Shown here piece by piece: positions 1 to 8,554 of a stretch of 64,000 nt of DNA. The position numbers were made by a program, and so were the translations under genes. This DNA comes from Woeseia oceani (GTDB lineage: Bacteria; Pseudomonadota; Gammaproteobacteria; Steroidobacterales; Woeseiaceae), in the NCBI RefSeq assembly GCF_001677435.1, contig NZ_CP016268.1, forward strand, positions 1,601,001 through 1,665,000. The letters run 5' to 3'. The notes beneath the pieces were generated by a model. The model was given only the letters and a program-made list of their open reading frames with translations. It made no database searches and was not told the origin of the DNA. The stretch's first letter is position 1. Every line of letters begins with the position of its first letter.

Positions 1-1
1 C

Positions 2-499
2 GAAGACTCAACCAAAATCTGGTGGGATCTTCGGCCGAGTGGCCGCTATCCGACTCTTGAAACGCGCATCATGGATGTGTGTACGCGTCTCGACGACGCC
101 GTTGCATTGGCCGCATTGCTGTTATGTCTGTTACGCATGTTGTACCGCTTGCGTATTGGCAACCAACGTTGGCGCCAATACACGCCAATGTTGATCCGGG
201 AGAACCGTTGGCGGGCAACCCGCTACAGCTACGATGAAGGCATGATCGACTTCGCCAAGGGTGAACTGGTGCCGTACTCCGATCTGCTTGAGGAGATTCT
301 GGAGTTGACCGCGGAGGATGCGGATGCGCTTGGCTGCACCGATGAAGTGGCGAGGGTCCGGGATATCGTCCGGCGGGGAACCAGTGCGCACCGGCAACTC
401 CAGGTCCATGCCGCGGCAGTCGCAGCCGGCAAGAACCAGGAGGAATGTCTGCGTGCAGTCGTTGATACGCTGATCGAGGACACCCGTAGCGGGCTCTAG
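2..499 (+). CDS. ybdK: Carboxylate-amine ligase, YbdK/GCS2 family (3' part only)
   Basis: The reading frame is open from the left edge of the window, so this is the C-terminal ~165 residues of a longer protein (family members are about 370-400 residues). The segment has the family's conserved features: KIWWDLRPSGRYPTLETRI near the edge, then DVCTRLDD, a helical stretch, and a C-terminal part with ENRWRATRY and TSAHRQ. YbdK-type enzymes are ATP-dependent ligases related to glutamate-cysteine ligase; they show weak gamma-glutamyl ligase activity in vitro and their physiological substrate is unclear. The internal ATG at 71 lies within the conserved domain and is not the real start. The assignment to the GCS2 superfamily is firm; the substrate is not known. 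Confidence 0.88.
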   Translation, partial: EDSTKIWWDLRPSGRYPTLETRIMDVCTRLDDAVALAALLLCLLRMLYRLRIGNQRWRQYTPMLIRENRWRATRYSYDEGMIDFAKGELVPYSDLLEEILELTAEDADALGCTDEVARVRDIVRRGTSAHRQLQVHAAAVAAGKNQEECLRAVVDTLIEDTRSGL

Positions 500-623
500 A
501 CTGGGCAGATTCCATGCCCCGCAAAGGCGATGCCAGTGCTTTCGCCCGGCGTGGCTCGGGAGAGCCCGTGCAGGCCGAACGGCCGGAACGGGAAGTGGAG
601 CCGGTTTCAGCCGGCGTCCGTCT

Positions 624-645
624 TGCAGGCCTGGCCAGGCCTGCA
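624..645. repeat. 22-bp perfect palindrome without a loop
   Basis: The two 11-base arms (left arm TGCAGGCCTGG) meet with no spacer, inside the 278-base gap between the YbdK-like gene and the diguanylate cyclase. No T-tract follows, so it does not look like an intrinsic terminator. It may be a binding site for a dimeric regulator or a cruciform-forming site. The rest of this gap shows no supported gene. Confidence 0.5.
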
Positions 646-777
646 GCCCGCAGACAGTGAATCGCAGCGCAGAATAGCGCGTGGGAATGCGGCACAGGTC
701 GCATCATATATGGTCGTAGCTCCGTACTATTACGGTATGTACGTCTCGACTTTATTCTCATCCGCCGGAGTGTCTGC

Positions 778-2700
778 ATGTTAGACACTCTGCAACCTCT
801 ATTGCCTACGACGTTTGGGTTCGCTGGGGTCATGTACCTGTGGCTGGCCATGCGGGTACAGCGGGCGGCGAGCGATTCGAGCAGCAATACGATCAGCTAC
901 TTCCTGTTCCTGGTCGGCACGATGGTTCTGGGCACTGCGTTCTCTTTGAATACTCAAGACCCGGACCTTTACGGAATAGGGCGAGCATTGACGTATTTCA
1001 GCGCCGGGTTCATTCCCGTCGCTATCTATTATCAGTACCGCGAGTACACGATCGGGCCTCCGCCAGCTTGGTTTATTGGCTTGCTTTGTGTCATTCCGGC
1101 TATCACCACAGTGCTGGCGATAACCAACCCGTTGCATGAGTTGATCTGGACTTACGCGACAACGGCGGACGGACTGCAGTTCACGATCGCCAGGGACAAG
1201 GCCTGGTTCAATCGCGTCCACGCACCGTTTGGATACGGCTTGTTCGCCTACTCTGTTATCGCGCTGAGCAGCCGTTTGCCGAACATAGCGCTCGCTCACC
1301 GGAAGAAAGTGAAGCTCTTTCTGCTGTGTGCAGTGTTGCCGCTCGCCGTCAGCTTTGGCAACACGTACCTGAATATTGGGCCTTATGAGTTTCCGTTTAC
1401 ATCATTGACCGTAACGCTGTTGTTGCCGGTCTACTGGTGGCTGGGCTTGCATTTACGGGTCTACGACTTTAGTCCCGTCGTGTACCAGACGTTGCTCGAC
1501 CACATTCGGGATCCGATCATTGTTCTGGATGATGACCAGTGCATCGTCAGTGCCAACAAACCAGCGCAAGTGTTGCTGGAGGCCAGTGAGACCGATTTGA
1601 TCGGCCGCAATCTTTGGGAGGATTTGCCGGAAGCAAATCTGTTGGCCGAACACGCGACAGGCTCGGACATGGCGCAAACTGTTCGCATGCGCCGTGATCG
1701 CTATTATGAGGTGTACAGCGCACCCTTGAAGGGCCCATCCGGGCAGAAGCAGGGCACGGTATTGGTTTGTCGTGACGTAACGCAAAGAAAGCGCGCTTTA
1801 CGGGCCTTGTCCGACAGTGAGCACCTTATCCGCTCCCTGGTCGAAAATTCGTCGAACGGGATACTGCGTTTCGCGCGTGACGATCGGGACATTGACCGCA
1901 AGTTCCGCTGCACGTTTGCGAACCGCGCGGCAGAACGATTTCTGCGTACTGGCGGTGTCGCAATAGTCGGGATGCCGCTGGAAAAGCTGGAGCTGCTGGA
2001 GCCGCAGAAGCTGCTGGAACGGTTCGGCGACGAGGTGCGGAGTGTTTCCAGCATAAGTTACGAAACGCTGGTCGAGCTGGACGACAAGGAAGCCTGGCTG
2101 CGCGTTGTTGGTGAGCCCGTTGGTCGGGATTTTTCAGTCACGTTGATTGATATCACCCAGCGAAAATACGCTGAGAACAAGATTCTGCAGGATGCATTGC
2201 GCGATCCATTGACCGGTGTGCTGAACAGGCGAGGCTTTGAAAAGGATGCTGCCGCGTGTATTGCGGCGAACGAAACAGCTGCGGTCTTGTATCTCGACCT
2301 GGATCAGTTCAAATCCATCAATGATCGTTTCGGCCATCAGGCCGGTGATGCGCTACTGAAAGCTTTCGGTCATCGCCTCGAGTATTGCCTTCGTCCCGAA
2401 GATATTCTGGCAAGGCTCGGTGGCGACGAGTTCGCTATCGTTCTGCCCGGGGTCGGCGTGGACGATGCGAAGCACGTTGCCAGTCGTCTTGTTGAAACGG
2501 CGTCCGAGGCCTACATCATCCAGGGACGCGAGATCAATTGTGAAGCGAGTGTCGGTATTGCCCTGATGCCGAAACACGGTAACGAGCTTTGGCAACTCGT
2601 CAGTGTCGCTGATCAGGCCATGTACAACGTGAAATCCATGCTGCGATCGGGTGCGGCGAATGACCGCGCGGACTACGTGGACGCAGCTATCGCGTCCTGA
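778..2700 (+). CDS. Membrane diguanylate cyclase with 7TM, two PAS domains and GGDEF
   Basis: The 640-residue protein has an N-terminal block of about seven hydrophobic helices (residues ~1-225, like the N-terminal 7TM region of some histidine kinases), a PAS domain at ~235-340, a second PAS-like domain at ~345-465 ending in DITQRK, and a C-terminal GGDEF domain at ~475-625. The signature GGDEF is intact at residues 548-552, which predicts synthesis of cyclic di-GMP from two GTP. RPED at 539-542 lies five residues before it, the position of the RxxD inhibitory I-site, so product feedback inhibition is likely. There is no EAL domain. A CCGGAG sequence upstream supports the ATG at 778. The signal sensed is unknown. 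The flagellar master regulator FleQ, a c-di-GMP-binding protein in Pseudomonas, is encoded far to the right. Confidence 0.93.
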   Translation: MLDTLQPLLPTTFGFAGVMYLWLAMRVQRAASDSSSNTISYFLFLVGTMVLGTAFSLNTQDPDLYGIGRALTYFSAGFIPVAIYYQYREYTIGPPPAWFIGLLCVIPAITTVLAITNPLHELIWTYATTADGLQFTIARDKAWFNRVHAPFGYGLFAYSVIALSSRLPNIALAHRKKVKLFLLCAVLPLAVSFGNTYLNIGPYEFPFTSLTVTLLLPVYWWLGLHLRVYDFSPVVYQTLLDHIRDPIIVLDDDQCIVSANKPAQVLLEASETDLIGRNLWEDLPEANLLAEHATGSDMAQTVRMRRDRYYEVYSAPLKGPSGQKQGTVLVCRDVTQRKRALRALSDSEHLIRSLVENSSNGILRFARDDRDIDRKFRCTFANRAAERFLRTGGVAIVGMPLEKLELLEPQKLLERFGDEVRSVSSISYETLVELDDKEAWLRVVGEPVGRDFSVTLIDITQRKYAENKILQDALRDPLTGVLNRRGFEKDAAACIAANETAAVLYLDLDQFKSINDRFGHQAGDALLKAFGHRLEYCLRPEDILARLGGDEFAIVLPGVGVDDAKHVASRLVETASEAYIIQGREINCEASVGIALMPKHGNELWQLVSVADQAMYNVKSMLRSGAANDRADYVDAAIAS

Positions 2701-2709
2701 CGCAGCCCG

Positions 2710-4059
2710 TTACGGGTTGACCCGATTGACCATCAGGCTCATCGCATTCGGGTCCGCCGTATCCATGACATACACTTCGACGACGTCCCTGTTCGCGAGC
2801 GAAATATCCAAAGGACCGGCCAGTACCGTTTGTGAACCGGCAACGGTAATCGTTATCTCGTAGTCGCCAGCAATGACCGGTGTCATGCCTGTCGAGAAGG
2901 TGAACGGTATGCCGGAGGAAATTGGTGTGAAATCAGCAATCGAATCACCGTCCGGCAGAAAATAAATGTCCACCGTCTCCGCATTGTCGGCCGCATTAAT
3001 AATGTTAAGGCGAGCACTTGTCGAGAACGGTCGGCGGATGCTCTGTACATTAAGGATTGTGTGGTCGGCCGCGGGCCCGGCCAGGACCAGGGTCCGCTTG
3101 TAATCGGCCGCAATGACTTCTTCGCTTTCAACCAGGATCGCGCCCATGTTGCCGGCATCAGTCCATGTGTAATCATTGGTACCGGCGCTCAGGGTGATCT
3201 CGCCACTCAGGTTGCCAAAGGGCTGGTCCGCAAGCAGCAGCGAGGCAAAGTCGTCATTCTCTGCGATATCGACATTGCCGATCGCCGGTGCAGCGTGCAG
3301 AAACTGGCCTGTAGGTGAGACGCGGGCATCCACGAGGTCGGCGGCGGTGCCGGCTTGCGTAAGATGGCGCACGTGAACGTCGGAATTACGGGTCGGATTG
3401 TGATCGAAAATCAGGATGCTGTCGGTTGAGGCACCCGCCAGCGTCCGGCTTGGGGACTGATAAACAATGGCTTGCGGATCATTGGCTTCGGTCAGGGTCA
3501 CAACATAATTGCCGGCGGCGTATTCAGCAGGATCGAGCCGCTCACCGTTAACCAGCGTACCGACTGCCGCGCCTGCCGTTGGCGCGGTACCGGGAGCCGC
3601 GAAATAAACATCCAACGCACCGAGGTTGCTGGCGAGGTGCATGAAGCCCATTTCGAAGACGGTTTCGGTGCCTTCCCACTGTCGTTCGTCGTCAGTCCAC
3701 AGCGTGATCTGCGGATTACTGATGCTGCCGCTGAGTACGAACAGGTAGTTCGTGTCGGCAACTACGTCGAGAAACTGACTGGCGAGCCGGCGACTGCTCG
3801 TGGCCCCGATGTCGGTTATGTCGTAGTTGAAATTGTAGGCAAGGTCATCGTAGTTCTGAATCGGCGTGACATCGCCAAATTCCAGCGAACCCAGGCTGCG
3901 TTCTTCAATTTTGAAGACCACGGCCGGCGCATCAACGATAGCATTCACAGCGCGGATTACCGCTTTACCGGTAGCGTTTTCGCGAGCGCTCTCGGCGCAG
4001 CCAGCGAGTGTCAGCGTGACGATGCTGATCAGGGCGGCAATCTTGTAGCGTGGGATCAT
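2710..4059 (-). CDS. DUF4397 domain-containing lipoprotein
   Basis: The 449-residue product begins with a lipoprotein signal: a basic N-terminus, a hydrophobic stretch and the lipobox LAGC, giving Cys20 as the predicted lipidated residue. The remainder is beta-rich and repetitive, with segments of the type FxxxSxxxDxYF/VDVYFLPDG that match DUF4397 repeats found in surface or periplasmic lipoproteins of unknown function. At least two such modules can be seen (roughly residues 130-240 and 335-445). The gene is convergent with the diguanylate cyclase, with only nine bases between the stop codons. Family membership is fairly confident; no enzymatic role can be suggested. Confidence 0.82.
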   Translation of the reverse strand: MIPRYKIAALISIVTLTLAGCAESARENATGKAVIRAVNAIVDAPAVVFKIEERSLGSLEFGDVTPIQNYDDLAYNFNYDITDIGATSSRRLASQFLDVVADTNYLFVLSGSISNPQITLWTDDERQWEGTETVFEMGFMHLASNLGALDVYFAAPGTAPTAGAAVGTLVNGERLDPAEYAAGNYVVTLTEANDPQAIVYQSPSRTLAGASTDSILIFDHNPTRNSDVHVRHLTQAGTAADLVDARVSPTGQFLHAAPAIGNVDIAENDDFASLLLADQPFGNLSGEITLSAGTNDYTWTDAGNMGAILVESEEVIAADYKRTLVLAGPAADHTILNVQSIRRPFSTSARLNIINAADNAETVDIYFLPDGDSIADFTPISSGIPFTFSTGMTPVIAGDYEITITVAGSQTVLAGPLDISLANRDVVEVYVMDTADPNAMSLMVNRVNP

Positions 4060-4085
4060 GAATCAGATGCTCGTTTTGTAGGCTT

Positions 4086-4138
4086 GATAAAAGACCCGGC
4101 ATGGGCCAGCGAGTTTCATTTACTTGCGGCCATGCCGG
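4086..4138 (-). terminator. Intrinsic terminator after the aldehyde dehydrogenase
   Basis: Read on the minus strand, downstream of the stop codon at 4161, there is a long hairpin with arms CCGGCATGGCC and GGCCCATGCCGG (one bulged G), followed by TCTTTT. It should end transcription from the aldehyde dehydrogenase before the DUF4397 gene. Confidence 0.65.
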
Positions 4139-4160
4139 TGGATTTACAGTAATTGCGGGC

Positions 4161-5600
4161 TTAACTGGCCTTCTTGGCCTCAAAGCCGAACACGGACTTC
4201 ACTTCAAGGAATTCGTCGAAGCCGTGTGCGCCCCATTCGCGCCCGTTGCCGGAGTGCTTGAAGCCGCCAAACGGAGCAAACGCATCCAGCGATGCACCGT
4301 TGATGTGGACCATGCCGGTACGCAGTTGTGCGGCGACCTTGCGTGCCCAGTCAAGGTTGCTGGAACTTACGTACCCGGACAGGCCGTAAGGCGTATCGTT
4401 GGCAATCCGGATTGCCTCGGCTTCGTCGTCATACGGGATGATGCACAGGACGGGGCCGAAGATCTCTTCGCGGGCCACGGTCATGTCGTTGCTGACGTCA
4501 GTGAAAATTGTCGGCTTGACATAATAGCCGCGCTCCAAATGGTCGGGTCGGCCGGTTCCGCCGCTCAACAGGGTGGCGCCTTCGTCAATGCCTGCCTGGA
4601 TCAGGTCCTGGATTTTCTGCCACTGGACCGCGGAAACGACCGGCCCCATGTGCACGCCTTTCTCGCGAGGGTCGCCGACGACAACGCCAGCTGCTCTGGC
4701 CGCTGCAATGCGGTTGACGTCGTCCAGACGGCTGCGCGGCACCAGCATGCGGGTCGGGGCATTGCAGGATTGGCCGGTGTTCTCGAAACAGGCGCTGACT
4801 CCGCCGTTCACCGCCCGTTCGAAATCAGCGTCGTCGAGGATGATGTTCGCCGACTTGCCGCCCAGTTCTTGTGAGACACGCTTGACGCCCGGAGCCGCAT
4901 TTTGAGCGACGGCGACGCCAGCGCGGGTTGAGCCGGTGAACGAGACCATCGCTATATCAGGGTGGCTGCTCATGCTTGCTCCAACAGTGGGCCCGTCGCC
5001 ATTGATCAGGTTGAACACACCGGCGGGGACGCCCGCTTCGTGCAGAATCTCGGCGAACAAGATGGCATCGAACGGGGCGATTTCGCTGGGTTTCAGGACC
5101 ATTGTGCAGCCGGCAGCCAGCGCCGGGGCAACTTTGACGGCAATTTGGTTTATTGGCCAGTTCCACGGCGTAATCAATGCGCAGGGACCAATGGCTTCTT
5201 TCACTACAGCCGTTGTGCCGTGAATTTCTTCAAAAGGAAAGTCACGCAAGACTTTCAGCGCGGCACCGATATGCTGCGGGCCGCTCGCCGCCTGGGCGAA
5301 CTTGGCCAGTTTCCAGGGCGCGCCCATTTCTTCCATGATCGCTTCCGCGACCTCGTCGTGCCGTTTGGCAAAGACGTCAAGAATGGATTGCAGCAAATCC
5401 AGCCGTTCTTGCCGGCTGCTCGCCGCAAACCCGGCGCTGGCCGCGACAGCGGCCTGGACGGCCTTGTCGACATCAGCCTCGCTGCCCATGCTGATTCGAC
5501 CGCAAACTTCTTCGGTCGCAGGGTTAATTACGTCAAGGGTCGATGGGATGACAGGATCAACCCATTGTCCGTCGATATAGAATTGCAGCATTTCGCGCAT
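4161..5600 (-). CDS. NAD(P)-dependent aldehyde dehydrogenase
   Basis: This 479-residue protein is a full-length aldehyde dehydrogenase superfamily member that oxidises an aldehyde to a carboxylate in the cytoplasm. Visible landmarks are TPWNWP (Asn147, oxyanion hole), FTGSTRAG (cofactor loop), QELGGKS with the general base Glu245, GQSC with the catalytic Cys279, and EEIFGPVL near the C-terminus. The open frame extends upstream, but the start at 5600 is preceded at good spacing by GGAGG, and family homology begins there. The gene diverges from the FAD-dependent oxidase at 5886 across a 285-base gap. The pair might oxidise a related set of hydroxy acids or aldehydes, which is inference. The exact substrate cannot be told from sequence. 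Confidence 0.93.
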   Translation of the reverse strand: MREMLQFYIDGQWVDPVIPSTLDVINPATEEVCGRISMGSEADVDKAVQAAVAASAGFAASSRQERLDLLQSILDVFAKRHDEVAEAIMEEMGAPWKLAKFAQAASGPQHIGAALKVLRDFPFEEIHGTTAVVKEAIGPCALITPWNWPINQIAVKVAPALAAGCTMVLKPSEIAPFDAILFAEILHEAGVPAGVFNLINGDGPTVGASMSSHPDIAMVSFTGSTRAGVAVAQNAAPGVKRVSQELGGKSANIILDDADFERAVNGGVSACFENTGQSCNAPTRMLVPRSRLDDVNRIAAARAAGVVVGDPREKGVHMGPVVSAVQWQKIQDLIQAGIDEGATLLSGGTGRPDHLERGYYVKPTIFTDVSNDMTVAREEIFGPVLCIIPYDDEAEAIRIANDTPYGLSGYVSSSNLDWARKVAAQLRTGMVHINGASLDAFAPFGGFKHSGNGREWGAHGFDEFLEVKSVFGFEAKKAS

Positions 5601-5885
5601 GAATGACCTCCAGTGTCTGAGCCGCGGATCATATCGCAATACCCACGCCGGTTTCATCGCGGGCGATGATTTTCCCGGAAACGTGGTCACGCAAAGCCGC
5701 TCGCTATAGCATGGGCCCGGACGGCGGCGGGGCTGCAGGTTTACAGGAGAGGCACCAGGGATGAGGACGACAGGCCGCCAGAGCGCGGCACGACAGCGAT
5801 TGACCGGGCAGGCAGAGCGGGTTTCCGCCAGCTTCAGCGGCTCGGCGGCGCCGCGTACGGCGGCTATGCACAGTGGATTGCCGGC

Positions 5886-7268
5886 ATGATGGACCAGGAT
5901 CTGCGCAACAAGCTCGCGGGCATCGTCGGTGCAGAAAACCTGCTGCCGGGTGAGGTCGTGCGCGCCCGACCGCCCGCCTGGAATACGCACCAGCCGTGTC
6001 TGGCGCATACCGTTGTACTGCCGGCCAGTACAGGCGAAGTTGCTGATGTTTTGGCGGCTTGCTACAGCGCACGCCAATCGGTCGTTACCTATGGCGGGGT
6101 GACCAACCTTGTGCAGGGCTGCGCTACAACACCTGAAGACCTGGTTCTCGACCTGGCCCGGATGAATGCCATCGAAGAAATCGATACTACGGCGCTCACC
6201 ATGACGGCCCAGGCGGGACTGATCCTGCGAAACGCACAGGAAGCGGCCGATGCCGAAGGCCTGATCTATCCGGTTGATATCGGGGCGCGCGACAACTGCA
6301 CTCTGGGCGGGAACGTGTCAACCAATGCGGGCGGCAGCAAAGTAATTCGCTACGGTATGACGCGCGACTCTGTACTGGGCATCGAGGCTGTATTGGCAGA
6401 CGGTACCGTCTTGTCATCGATGAATCGGTACATCAAGAACAATTCCGGCTTTGATCTCAAGCACTTGTTTATTGGTACAGAAGGCGTACTTGGCGTCGTC
6501 ACGCGTGTGGTCATGCGTCTGGCCAACAAACCACAATCCCACAATGTCGCATTGTTGGCCTGCAACAGCTACGACGATACGGTCCGTGTGTTGAACGAAG
6601 TACGCGCACGGCTTGGCTCGGCGCTGTGCGGTTTCGAAGTCATGTGGAACAGTTTTTACGAGCACGTCGTCCAGCCTAAAGGGCAACAAGCGGCAATGAT
6701 TGCACCAGGGCAGTATTGCTACGTTCTGATCGAGGCCATGGGCAGTAACCCGGATTTTGATGACGATGTTTTTGCCGCAACGATGGAGGCTTTGTTCACC
6801 AGCGGCAGCGTCAGTGACGGGGTGCTGGCGAAATCCGGTCAGGAACGGGAGGCGATGTGGGCGGTGCGTCACGATGTGGAATGGATCGTGAGCGGCGCGC
6901 AGAACTTTGATATCAGTCTGCGCATTTCTGACGTGGGTAATTACGTCGAATCGCTGACCAGGGAGTTAGGCAATGCGCTGCCAACTGCGCACGTCGTGGC
7001 ATTCGGACACTTGGGCGACAACAATCTGCATATTTCAGTGGTGGGTGAGTACAGTGCGAGTGAGCGTGACGTCGTAGAGCACCATGTTTATCACTTGCTT
7101 AAACCGTACTCAGGCGCGATTTCGGCGGAACACGGCATCGGTCTCGAAAAGCGTGGTTGGCTGCCGTTGTCGCGATCCAGCAATGAAATCGCGACGATGC
7201 GCGCCCTGAAACGCACGCTTGATCCGCGCAATTTGCTGAACCCGGGAAAAGTCGTCGGCACGCCCTGA
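5886..7268 (+). CDS. FAD-binding oxidase, GlcD / D-2-hydroxyacid dehydrogenase type
   Basis: The 460-residue protein has the two-domain layout of the GlcD/D-lactate/D-2-hydroxyglutarate dehydrogenase family. The N-terminal FAD-binding domain (~40-215) has the PVDIGARDNCTLGGN and NAGG segments that hold the flavin. The C-terminal FAD-linked oxidase domain (~220-455) has GHLGDNNLHIS and AEHGIG, which carry the metal- and substrate-binding His and Glu residues. Enzymes of this type oxidise D-2-hydroxy acids and pass electrons to a quinone, ETF or cytochrome. The ATG at 5886 is followed at once by a second ATG at 5889; either may be used. It is divergent from an aldehyde dehydrogenase. The substrate is not assignable. 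Confidence 0.9.
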   Translation: MMDQDLRNKLAGIVGAENLLPGEVVRARPPAWNTHQPCLAHTVVLPASTGEVADVLAACYSARQSVVTYGGVTNLVQGCATTPEDLVLDLARMNAIEEIDTTALTMTAQAGLILRNAQEAADAEGLIYPVDIGARDNCTLGGNVSTNAGGSKVIRYGMTRDSVLGIEAVLADGTVLSSMNRYIKNNSGFDLKHLFIGTEGVLGVVTRVVMRLANKPQSHNVALLACNSYDDTVRVLNEVRARLGSALCGFEVMWNSFYEHVVQPKGQQAAMIAPGQYCYVLIEAMGSNPDFDDDVFAATMEALFTSGSVSDGVLAKSGQEREAMWAVRHDVEWIVSGAQNFDISLRISDVGNYVESLTRELGNALPTAHVVAFGHLGDNNLHISVVGEYSASERDVVEHHVYHLLKPYSGAISAEHGIGLEKRGWLPLSRSSNEIATMRALKRTLDPRNLLNPGKVVGTP

Positions 7269-7520
7269 GCAACGATTGCAATTCACTGCATGGTGTCCGA
7301 TGCCAGTGCCGCGAGCCGCGGCCATCGGCAATCCACGGCATTTGAGTACCGGTGCGGACTATGCGCTACTTGTCGGTTGGCGGTGTATTCGCGCCGTGTC
7401 TCCGCGGCAGCGGTGCCGCTGCATTTGCCCCACCATAATCGGGCCTTATACTCGCGCTAACTGCAAAATAACAATCGACGGACCACCATCAATGGTACCG
7501 GTCGTGATCAAGGTGACTAC

Positions 7521-8554
7521 ATGAGGAATCAGATCGTTGTCGTATGCGTATTGGCTTGCGTGTTTCCCGGATTTGCTATGGCGCAGCAGACGTTACTGCT
7601 TGAAGACCCGGACATTTCCGCAACGCAGCTTGCGTTTGTTTACGCGGGGGATATTTGGGTCAGTCAGCGCGATGGCTCGCAACCGCGACGACTTACCTCT
7701 GATCCGGCCAGTGAATACGGGCCTGTCTTCTCCCCGGATGGCACGAAGATAGAGTACGGCTCCGGCTACAGCGGTCTTTTCCGCGGCAGCTCCGGCTGGA
7801 AGGGTTACCGTGGTGGCACCACGCCCGCGATCCAGATCATGGATTTGGCCCGTGACACCGTAACCACCGTGGACGGTGCGAACGGGACCAAATTCAATTC
7901 GATATGGCTCGGTGAGGAACGGCATTTGTTGTCTGACCGGGATCAAGGGCAGTTCAATGTCTATCACTACAATCAGGCAACAACGGGCTCCGCTTATTTC
8001 AACCGGCTGTTTTTGCCCAGCTCGATTAAGACGCCATGATTATCGACGAGCGTGCGAACGGTGGCGGTCAGGCCGCAAACTACATCACCGATGTGCTCAG
8101 TCGACAGCACTTGGCTGGCTGGAAAGACCGCGATGGGCTGGTATGCAATACGCCGGCCGGTGCCGTACATGGCCCTAAGGTCATGCTCATTGATCAAAAT
8201 GCGGGGTCGGGCGGCGACTTCTTGCCGTATTCGTTTCGCCAGCTGGGGATCGGTAAATTGATCGGTACCCGAACCCGGGGTGGATTGATCGGCATTTCCA
8301 CGAACCCCGGCCTGATGGACGGAGGTTCGACAGTTGTGCCGTATTTCCGTTTCTACGATGCTGATCATCGCTGGAGTGTCGAGAACCAGGGCGTGGCACC
8401 CGATATCGAAGTCGCACAGGACCCGATCGAGAACAATCGCGGACGCGATACGCAGCTGGCGCATGCGATTGATGAAATCTTGCGGCAGTTGGACGACTTC
8501 CGGGATCCGATACCGGATGTGGCGCCGGCGTACCCGACGGAGCTCGGTCAGTGA
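7521..8554 (+). pseudogene. Tricorn-family (S41) protease remnant: deletion, frameshift and stop
   Basis: Two broken pieces of one gene adjoin. The 5' piece (7521-8039) encodes a signal peptide ending AMAQQ, then the first blades of a WD/PD40-type propeller (VSQRDGSQPRRLTSDPASE, FSPDGTKI, LLSDRDGQFN-like segments), typical of Tricorn N-termini. The 3' piece encodes the end of the S41 core, with IIDERANGGGQ and NAGSGGD, the latter holding the catalytic Ser. Intact homologues have about 1,050-1,100 residues, so roughly 700 residues are missing near 7985-7995. Just after the junction the frame shifts at a run of five Ts (8010-8014): YFNRLF reads in one frame and FAQLD in another. A TAA at 8027-8029 stands where homologues usually have Lys. 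With the catalytic His region gone, this cannot be an active protease. The last bases overlap the start of the next gene. Confidence 0.85.

Noticed and set aside
69-887. 272-residue minus-strand open frame
   Set aside because: It lies antisense to the YbdK-like gene and into the cyclase; the protein is Arg/Pro/Ser-rich with no domain, typical of a shadow frame.
5601-6077. Extension of the aldehyde dehydrogenase start to give 638 residues
   Set aside because: The added segment overlaps the divergent FAD oxidase start and has no family similarity, while a strong GGAGG precedes the ATG at 5600.
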